Assembly (NCBI GenBank): GCA_000934455.1
Contig: KN888163.1
Coordinates: forward strand, 24,018 to 48,507
Reading direction: 5' to 3'
DNA length: 24,490 nt
Source: Apostichopus parvimensis
Lineage: Eukaryota; Echinodermata; Holothuroidea; Aspidochirotida; Stichopodidae
Below the pieces are notes generated by a model, which was not told the origin of the DNA, made no database searches, and was given only the letters and a program-made list of their open reading frames with translations. The position numbers and the translations under genes were made by a program. Shown in pieces: positions 19,601 to 24,490 of the stretch. The first letter of the stretch is position 1; each line of letters opens with the position of its first letter.

Positions 19601-21210
19601 AGTGGCATGCACCCTTTGGTCTGTAACAGGCTGTAATTAGTCCTGACTTTGCTAGTCTTCAATACCATACAGAGAATTACACAATTCCAAAATGCAATAT
19701 TGCCTTTGAGTAAATACCAACAGTAACAAGGATACTTTTATTTTATTTTTTTTGGTCAAAAGTATAAAAGCAGTTGTTTGGAGACTGTTCTTTGATGAAT
19801 GTGGCAGTTACTACCTGAAACAAAGATAGTATGGAGGGCTCATAAAATGCTAATGGTTCATATAAAAAAAACTAATCCAAGTAAAACTAAAGTTTCCCTT
19901 CATACAGCCTGCAAAACTCGTAACAAGAATCTCATAAAATTGTAGAAAGCTGTTTCTCGATTCCTTTTGAGAAATGTGATTTATGTGATTGGTAATGTAG
20001 GTCAAAATCTGAAAAACATAACATAACAATTACTAAAGGGATGGTTGGTGGCAGAGCTGATTTGCTAGCTGAAAATTGGTAAAAGAAAATGTCCATTTGC
20101 CCATACATCTATGTGTCTATATATGACCTAGGAAGAATGTTCTTTCTGGATATGGAAACATTTTGGAATAAAATATTCTTTACTGTACAATCCTTGCCAG
20201 TGAATTAATTTGTTGATGCCCACAAGTGAGAGCTACAAATCAGAGATGGACCTCTCTGATCTTTTCTGGTTCTCATTTAATTCTTGGACAAATTTAACTC
20301 ACTTGCCCTACATAAGTCAGATATGTGGAATTTTGAGCAAAACAAACGGCGAGGAATCAGAAAGCCGATTAGCTTCTCTGGTTAGTTGTAGTAATGGTCG
20401 TCTCATTGATTTGTAAATTTCCTACACACTTACAAGATCACTCTGCCTTGGTTGAATTAGCACTGAATAGTGCTACGATACTTATTAACTAGATTGGGTA
20501 TTTAAAAATTATTGTATTATGTCGTATTGGAATGTTACTTCTCATTCCTTACTGTAATAAAACATGGAAAGATATTGTAGATAAATACTGTATAATACAA
20601 TGGAATGAAAATAAATTAGGATTGTAAGAAATGCTTGGATGAACTTTGTACTTGATAGGTAGAATAAAAGAACCTTAATAACCTCTTGAAGTCAGCAATT
20701 GTCAATATTTAAATATATATCTTGTTTGAACTATTACTGTTTACTGCCCTCATGTAAAATGAGGAAAGGAATTACTAAGGCAACTGTTCTTTTATTTATT
20801 TTTTTATTATATTATAAAGTGGAATATTTTGTCAGTTGCAGGATAGGCAGACACCATAAATGCTCAAATGGTTTGAGTTTACTGAATTTGATTGCCCAAA
20901 TCACCCGTTAACCTTTGACCCTCGTTCACCTCTTTACTTTTATTTTAAATTTGGTATTAAAGTGGAATATTTTGTCAGTTGCTGGACAGGCAGACCCACT
21001 AAATGCTCAAACCATTTGTGTTTACTCAATTTTATAGCCCAAGTCACCCGTAAACCCCTTGTTCAATTTTTTTTATTTTCTCAGATGGTGTGCAAGTATC
21101 TGGTTCACAACTACGATTGGGATTTTATGACTAATGAGCAGTTGGATTACAAATGGCTACCAGTGTCCAGGCCAAAAGAACCCCCGCCTGCGACATTCAC
21201 CGCAAGGTGA
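7469..21210 (+). CDS. Cytochrome P450, CYP26-like, atypical I-helix (9 spliced exons)
   Basis: Nine exons join into one 418-residue frame with matching phases and GT-AG sites throughout. Seen in the protein: a beta-1/A-helix start with GSMGW near residue 6; an F-G region with GLDPDENEALF (153-163) then ITLPV (178-182); K-helix ExxR as EVER (287-290) followed by LWPPFLGGRR; YRIPKG (311-316); PERF-type FKPQRW (339-344); heme loop YGAGPRSCVG (359-368) with Cys366 as the expected thiolate ligand. P450s are heme enzymes that usually oxidise lipophilic substrates. The order and spacing look most like the CYP26/CYP120 group, by memory rather than by alignment, so no symbol is given. Odd points: about 418 residues against roughly 490-520 for microsomal members, no membrane anchor, a short J-K segment, and an I-helix (FVSAVIPKAFAAFF, 242-255) lacking the acid and threonine of the usual A/G-G-x-D/E-T. 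It could be a retinoid- or lipid-type enzyme or an isomerase/lyase-like P450; the substrate is unknown. Confidence 0.9.
9895..10937. mobile_element. Possible MITE with GTAATCG/CGATTAC subterminal palindromes
   Basis: AGGCTTGG at 9895-9902 is mirrored by CCAAGCCT at 10930-10937. Inside each end is a cluster of GTAATCG and CGATTAC words in both orientations. The left cluster has hairpins ACGATTACAT/ATGTAATCGT (9987-9996, 10001-10010) and GTAATCGTGA/TCACGATTAC (10003-10012, 10020-10029). The right cluster has GATTACTTT/AAAGTAATC (10805-10813, 10817-10825). The terminal match is only 8 bp and no target-site duplication is clear, so the boundaries are tentative. Confidence 0.45.
11690..11775 (+). 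mobile_element. 3' tail of a SINE/LINE-type retroelement
   Basis: AGCGCC (11701-11706) and GGCGCT (11738-11743) can form a 6-bp stem. GCTACGTAAATCCAACTTTA and TTATTACTATT follow. A stem of AGCGC and GCGCT followed by an A/T-rich trinucleotide tail is typical of retroelement 3' ends in echinoderms and other deuterostomes, as I remember it. No tRNA-like promoter head (A and B boxes) was found upstream, so it is probably a 5'-truncated copy. Confidence 0.5.
12487..12525. repeat. 13-bp unit repeated three times
   Basis: TGTTCAAATTTTG occurs three times without interruption at 12487, 12500 and 12513, followed by a partial TGT. Confidence 0.95.
13059..13257 (+). CDS. P450 coding exon 2 (residues 64-130)
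   Basis: The acceptor TTTACCAG follows a long T-rich tract; the donor is GTAAGT, phase 2. It encodes the B to D helix region (LLFHRVLGDNILFETGDEG, then SLFGPQVLPAVEPLVDRVI). FGPQVL corresponds to the F-S-P-x-x-L seen after the C-helix in CYP26-type proteins. At the C-helix, where GxxHxxxR or WxxxR is usual, Gly93 and Ala97 are found instead. Confidence 0.88.
13258..13646 (+). other. Intron 2 of the P450 gene
   Basis: 389 bp between GTAAGT and CCTCATAG. No other feature was recognised. Confidence 0.85.
13647..13783 (+). CDS. P450 coding exon 3 (residues 130-176)
   Basis: The acceptor is CCTCATAG and the donor GTAAGT, phase 1. It encodes the E-F helices: FKAFATELSLALFMGLDPDE and onward to ATAHWHG. 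The GLDPDE turn is typical of the CYP26/CYP120 type of P450. The frame is fixed by the phase-2 end of exon 2 (TT plus A, Leu130). Confidence 0.88.
13784..15166 (+). other. Intron 3 of the P450 gene
   Basis: 1383 bp between GTAAGT and ATCTCTAG. About 570 bp of it is the 190-bp triple tandem repeat listed separately. The rest is unremarkable AT-rich sequence. Confidence 0.85.
14481..15046. repeat. 190-bp tandem repeat, three copies
   Basis: GAATATTCAGTATCATGGAG starts copies at 14481, 14672 and 14862. Each copy runs through GCTTTACGTTTTGA, GAGTGCGGCATTTATAAGG and TTTATCAGTCATGGGCATTA. The copies are very similar, with scattered single-base changes and 1-2 base indels, which suggests a recent local expansion or a small satellite block. 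Confidence 0.92.
15167..15243 (+). CDS. P450 coding exon 4 (residues 176-201)
   Basis: A short 77-bp exon between ATCTCTAG and GTAAAA, ending in phase 0. It encodes GMITLPVKVSIPVLGP and onward to SMEAQ, the F-G loop and the start of the G helix, matching the 'SLP(V/I)-x-(L/V)-P' stretch that precedes the G helix in CYP26-like proteins. It was found because the flanking phases required G|GT; it is too short to stand out as an ORF. Confidence 0.87.
15244..16087 (+). other. Intron 4 of the P450 gene
   Basis: 844 bp between GTAAAA and TTTTTTAG. It holds a poly-C run at 15304-15316 and a C-rich block near 15991-16012. No further element was recognised. Confidence 0.85.
16088..16285 (+). CDS. P450 coding exon 5 with the I-helix (residues 202-267)
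   Basis: 198 bp, phase 0 at both ends, acceptor TTTTTTAG and donor GTAAGC. It begins with DKLLAIIKEKLD (G-helix end), continues through a charged GFRDRKEVEQ linker and runs into LLLFVSAVIPKAFAAFFTSF, which by position is the I-helix. Where most P450s have A/G-G-x-D/E-T-T/S, this has V-S-A-V-I-P, so neither the acid nor the alcohol residue for proton relay is present. Confidence 0.87.
16286..17633 (+). other. Intron 5 of the P450 gene
   Basis: 1348 bp between GTAAGC and CATTCGCAG. It has a poly-C run at 16929-16939. An antisense open frame overlapping its start (16257-16685) shows no protein family features and is treated as chance. Confidence 0.82.
17634..17744 (+). CDS. P450 coding exon 6 with ExxR (residues 268-304)
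   Basis: 111 bp, phase 0 at both ends, acceptor CATTCGCAG and donor GTAAGT. It encodes the J helix (AELRSKAREDDD), the short YLDCIQ stretch and the K helix TEVERLWPPFLGGRR. Glu287 and Arg290 form the conserved ExxR. The J to K spacing is shorter than in vertebrate CYP26, where a J' helix and loop are inserted. Confidence 0.9.
17745..18677 (+). other. Intron 6 of the P450 gene
   Basis: 933 bp between GTAAGT and CTGTACAG. It has a somewhat less AT-rich block around 17805-18060 and a short GT repeat at 18176-18191. No exon is needed here, because ExxR exon 6 joins directly to exon 7 in phase 0. Confidence 0.82.
18678..18805 (+). CDS. P450 coding exon 7 with PERF-type motif (residues 305-347)
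   Basis: 128 bp, acceptor CTGTACAG and donor GTGAGT, phase 2. It encodes DIVLDGYRIPKGHVIVYISR, then AAQRDPAVFLDPDSF and KPQRW. This is the classic P450 stretch between the K helix and the meander: a beta hairpin, the IPKG turn, an RDP, and the F-x-P-x-R-W that pairs with ExxR. Confidence 0.92.
18806..19282 (+). other. Intron 7 of the P450 gene
   Basis: 477 bp between GTGAGT and CCTTCACAG. Nothing else was recognised. Confidence 0.85.
19283..19373 (+). CDS. P450 coding exon 8 with heme-binding cysteine (residues 347-377)
   Basis: 91 bp, acceptor CCTTCACAG and donor GTAAGA, phase 0. It encodes TRKERTHSVLM then YGAGPRSCVGHDLVRRMIM. The P450 signature F-x-x-G-x-R-x-C-x-G is present with Tyr replacing the first Phe. 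Cys366 is the axial heme ligand. The L helix follows. Confidence 0.93.
19374..21084 (+). other. Intron 8 of the P450 gene
   Basis: 1711 bp between GTAAGA and TTTTCTCAG. Apart from the duplication near its 3' end it is AT-rich with T-runs and no recognised element. Confidence 0.85.
20816..21055. repeat. 143-bp-period duplication next to the last exon
   Basis: AAAGTGGAATATTTTGTCAG begins copy 1 at 20816 and copy 2 at 20959. The similar part is about 97 bp (to about 20912 and 21055), with roughly fifteen differences. The copies are separated by a pyrimidine-rich stretch. The second copy ends about 30 bases before the exon 9 acceptor. Confidence 0.85.
21085..21210 (+). CDS. P450 terminal coding exon 9 (residues 378-418 and stop)
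   Basis: Acceptor TTTTCTCAG, then MVCKYLVHNYDWDF, which continues the L helix (compare the ELxxxxDWxL of CYP26). A C-terminal hairpin YKWLPVSRPKEPPPATF follows and the frame ends at TGA 21208-21210. The frame also stays open upstream of the acceptor for about 225 bases, so retention of the end of intron 8 would not hit a stop there. Confidence 0.9.
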   Translation: MVCKYLVHNYDWDFMTNEQLDYKWLPVSRPKEPPPATFTAR

Positions 21211-21479
21211 AAAACACGAAGAGGAAGGAAGAAACCCTTGAGAAAGTACTCTGTATTTAAGGAACGCATGTTTTATACTCCTCTCCGTGGAAAAAAAAAC
21301 GATTTAACGACTAGCTCGGTTCCCACACCTTGGAGAAAAGGAATATTGATTTTATTTTTTAACTGTTAAATTTTGAAACATGAGGCTGTGTGGCTCGTGG
21401 AAGTCTGTCCCGTTTTTGGTATAAAAGATCAAATCATAAAAATTCATCTTGTATTCATTTAAATATGGCTTAAGAAAAA

Positions 21480-21540
21480 ACATGATGTCATGTAAGTAGA
21501 TTGGATTTTACATGATGTCACGTAAAGTAGATTGGGCTTT
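21480..21540. repeat. 30-31-bp tandem pair in the presumed 3' UTR
   Basis: ACATGATGTCATGTAAGTAG (from 21480) is followed by ACATGATGTCACGTAAAGTA (from 21510). Both continue with GATTGG and a T-rich end. Confidence 0.85.
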
Positions 21541-21821
21541 AGATTGACTTATCATGTTCACCAATACAAACAAAGATAAACATATTGTGTCTCAATGCTG
21601 TTTTCGATTCTGAAATATTTGAACAACAAAAAAATACAATCAAGTTTAGCCAGTGAATTTAAGATTTTTATATTGCCTATCAAACCTTGAAAATATCAGA
21701 TGTAATGTCAGTATAAATTAATAGTCCAAATCTGATGATCTCAACAAACAAAGCAAAAAAAAAAACAATCAGGATTTACATGCACAAAGTAGTGTTTTTC
21801 TCTTAAATTTATACTGTAACT

Positions 21822-21846
21822 ATATTAATATTATAAATATTAATAT
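21822..21846. repeat. A/T palindrome pair
   Basis: ATATTAATAT at 21822-21831 and again at 21837-21846, separated by TATAA. Each unit is itself palindromic. In such AT-rich DNA this may be chance. Confidence 0.6.
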
Positions 21847-22327
21847 TAACCTTACTTCCATCTTGACACAGGAAGGTTTTTTTTTTTTTCTTTTCTTGAT
21901 TATTTTTTTTCTTTTTAAAAATGTGATGTTATTTTTTAAAAGGCCAGAGATTTGGCTAGAGGCTATGTTACTTTGAAATTATCCATTATCATGAAGGGGA
22001 GTACGGAAAGCAGTATAGCATTGCGGAATGCTATGCAAAGTCGGCAAACCGCTACACACAAGAACAAAGATGGTTTTGTACCCAGAAACCGTAATATTTG
22101 ATTAGAGACATTACCAGGAACTGATACCCCAAATTTGGGCACTGCCGGTCGTGTACTGAGCAAACACAGTGACTCTTTATAAGGTTGAGTCATTTCATGA
22201 ACACTGTGAATTTGAAGGAGGGTAAAGGTCAGAGAGGTAGAGATCATTTACATATAGTGTACAAAAACAAATACAAAGTGAAAGGTTATACAATATTGCA
22301 GCAGGGTTGTTGGAACCAGGGGTCCTC

Positions 22328-22385
22328 TCCCCTCCCCCACCCTCCCCACCCTCCCCCACCCTCCCTCACCCTCCCACACCCTCCC
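22328..22385. repeat. C-rich minisatellite, G-quadruplex-prone on the minus strand
   Basis: Repeated CCCTCCCCAC- and CCCTCCCTCA-like units give many runs of three or more G on the minus strand separated by 1-4 bases. It lies downstream of the P450 stop codon. Confidence 0.85.
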
Positions 22386-24112
22386 TGTGATTTGCTACTG
22401 TATAACAAAAAACCAAAAATCGTAGTCATTCCCCTTTCTGACACTAATTTTTGCGCTTGATTAGCTCTCAAAAGAACAAAGGATTTTTCTGAAAATTCTG
22501 CAACCAATCTGGACACCATCTCTATTTCACTGCCTGGCCTTTTCAGATTAAAACCACTCAACGTACGATCAACGGTGTCATATATCACAGAGTACTGCCA
22601 ATCTTGTGTTGACCGTTAGCCACAGTGTCTTGAATGATTCTATACATTTTCAACCTGTTTGGGACAATTTCCTGCAACTTCCTCCTGTGAGGAGGGAAAA
22701 GCCCCCCCCCCCCGTCTCTCGGGTGGCACTTTCTGATCTACCTCATGGCTGACAAGAGTACCACTATATGTGAACCACCATTTACCGCAACACTGGTTTT
22801 TAGCAGATGAAAAGAGAGGCAGTATTAAAGTTGTTGCTCTTATCCAATTATTTGGCCCTTTGTATCACTGGATGGAAACAGTTGCAAGATTACAGGCACC
22901 GAGTCATCAAATAGCTTCTATGGCTCAATGTCTCTTCTATCCATAAGACCTCGCTGAAAATAAAAATCATTGCATCCAGTATGTTTATGAATGACAATTC
23001 CAGATTGGAGTAAAAACCTCTCTGTCTGTGGGTAACTTTTTCTATGAAAGATTATTTTTTCTTCTCTCTTGCTTTTGAGTAGCAATCTCTAGAAAAAAAA
23101 AATGAATTTCATGCCTCTACTGGCCTTTTAATAATAACAACGAGTCAGGCTTCCTTTATTTTCAGGAAATCAAATCTCTTCTAACATTTGTAAAAATTGT
23201 ACTGATCTGTCGTCTTTCAAACTTTTTGCTTACATTTTAAACTGTAGAGTTTACAACAGTTCACTTATTTGTACCTTTTTTTCAAGAATGCCGTGCTTTT
23301 GGACACATTTATGCTTTGAATTAATTAATTTCTTTCTTTTCATTTTCTTTTTTAATTGAGAGGCTGTAGAGACACTTGTTTTTTTATCATCATCTCAGTG
23401 AGGAGATGCTTAAGGAGGCTTCTTCTAACATGGGCGTTTATATATCAACATATTTATAGAATAACAATTTTCATTAGAGGCTTACTATCTTCTTAGGCTG
23501 ATATTTGTCTCCAGTCAAAATAGTTTGTTTCAAATAAGGACTGGTTACAGTTTTGCTAACGTACTTTTGTCCACGTAAAATTTCCATGTCTATTTACCAT
23601 TTATAGTGCAATATGGTTAATTGATGGACTACATTAATTCCACTAGTTGTTTCTATTTTCTACTTCTAGTGCTTTCCTCTCCCCCCCCCCTTTTCTTTGC
23701 TTTTTGGTAGTAGTGCATGCAGCTAATATTTAAATTATAATATCTGTTTAATGTGTAAAGATCTCACAATGAGTATTTAAAATTTTTCCCAAGAGTTTGA
23801 ATTATTATTCAAAATAGAAACTTTTTTTGTGGTTTGATAACATTTTACTTCGTCTGCTCATATTACAAGGCTCTTACATAATTATGTTTCTTGTCATTTT
23901 GATAAATCCATTCACTGCCAGAATTTTAAAAAAGCTGACCATTACTGACCATTACTGTATGATCTTCTTTGTCCAAAGGGAAGAAAAGGCTTTGCTCTAA
24001 CTGTTTGTGGTTTCATTTTTGAATGGCAGCTTAGGTAGCCTGATACAGACATGGTATAGAGATAACACAAAATCTTATAGTTATAATACCTAGATTGAAT
24101 AATGCAGATGGG
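22386..24112. other. Downstream flank, no gene recognised
   Basis: It contains poly-C runs (22702-22713 and 23679-23690), T-rich stretches and a doubled TGACCATTAC at about 23936-23955. None of the open frames on either strand has recognisable protein features. Confidence 0.45.
22959..22964 (+). terminator. Candidate polyadenylation signal AATAAA
   Basis: AATAAA lies about 1.75 kb after the stop codon, with an ATTAAA earlier near 22824. Either could end the P450 transcript, but such hexamers are frequent in AT-rich DNA and nothing ties these to a real cleavage site. Confidence 0.2.
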
Positions 24113-24247
24113 TAGGGTGCCCAAACCTCTCGTAGGTCTCAGGGACCTGCTAGCTCAAATAGTGCACCATTGTGGGTCCATTTGTATTTCTGGGCCTGAC
24201 TTCCTGGGCCAGATATGACCCACAGGCTGTCCAGTTGAGAACCCCTG
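24113..24247. mobile_element. Small hAT-like MITE
   Basis: The right end is GTTGAGAACCCCTG, the reverse complement of CAGGGGTTCTCAAC, a very common hAT terminal repeat. The left end TAGGGTGCCCAAACCT is a weaker match to the same terminus. The 135-bp interior has no coding capacity. No clear 8-bp target-site duplication was seen, so the left boundary is uncertain. Confidence 0.5.
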
Positions 24248-24490
24248 ATTTAGATGAATTAGTTGCTTGTAAGGCATTTTCAAAAAAAAATGATTTTTTT
24301 TTTTTTTTTTTATATATATATACACTGCTTATTTCAGATGTGTGTAGCCAGCTTTGATTGTAAGGGTTTTGGGAGGTGGATGGGAGGAACCAACCTCTTT
24401 GGGCAGAATAAGGGCTTTGAGGGGTGTAATGGATATTTTGTTAAACAATTAAAAAACAATTGAGTTAATTGTTTGATTATGGGTTTGTCT
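24248..24490. other. Downstream flank with poly-T and TA repeat
   Basis: A long T run (about 24294-24311) followed by a short TA repeat; the rest is unassigned. Confidence 0.5.

Larger units (their letters stand above)
21211..22320 (+). other. 3' UTR and proximal downstream flank
   Basis: Starts right after the TGA. It contains a 30-31-bp tandem pair at 21480-21540 and A/T palindromes near 21822-21846. No AATAAA was found close to the stop, so the 3' end of the transcript is not fixed. Confidence 0.5.

Noticed and set aside
7469..21210. Naming the P450 as CYP26 (retinoic acid hydroxylase)
   Set aside because: The scaffold resembles CYP26, but the I-helix and C-helix differ and no alignment could be run; a symbol would overstate the evidence.
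22286..22588. 100-residue antisense open frame
   Set aside because: A large part is translated C-rich minisatellite (Gly/Arg-rich low complexity).
1..24490. tRNA, rRNA or other structured RNA genes
   Set aside because: No cloverleaf, A/B box pair or rRNA core sequence was seen on either strand by eye.

Overview
The window is eukaryotic, AT-rich genomic DNA. It has long introns with GT-AG boundaries, many simple-sequence tracts, poly-C runs, decayed transposable-element pieces and no prokaryotic gene layout. It suggests a marine invertebrate, perhaps an echinoderm. That rests on the CYP26-like P450, on a SINE-type tail seen in marine deuterostome genomes as I remember them, and on general composition; the species is not determinable here.

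One protein-coding gene can be supported, on the + strand. It is a cytochrome P450 spread over nine coding exons between 7469 and 21210 (7469-7658, 13059-13257, 13647-13783, 15167-15243, 16088-16285, 17634-17744, 18678-18805, 19283-19373, 21085-21210). All eight intron phases agree (1,2,1,0,0,0,2,0), all splice sites are GT-AG, and the joined frame is 1257 nt (418 residues plus TGA). The protein keeps the K-helix ExxR, a PERF-type motif and the heme-cysteine signature. It has no N-terminal membrane anchor. The I-helix acid/threonine pair and the usual C-helix heme-propionate contacts are replaced, so a non-monooxygenase chemistry, or a diverged enzyme, is possible.

Layout: 1-866 holds nested direct and inverted repeats. 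867-7446 is the 5' flank and presumed 5' untranslated region or intron, with a 252-bp tandem duplication (1369-1856), a TACAG microsatellite (5385-5406) and a transposon-like fragment starting at about 5513. Intron 1 (5.4 kb) carries a cluster of GTAATCG/CGATTAC palindromes (9895-10937), a SINE-like tail (about 11690-11775) and a 13-bp triple repeat. Intron 3 contains three copies of a 190-bp tandem repeat. Intron 8 ends in a 143-bp-period duplication just before the last exon. 21211-24490 is 3' UTR and downstream flank, with a quadruplex-prone C-rich tract (22328-22385) and a small hAT-like MITE (24113-24247).

No RNA genes, CRISPR arrays, operons or viral genes were seen. The most interesting point is the atypical P450 active site. 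The repeats are ordinary for such a genome, but several are clear enough to be worth recording.
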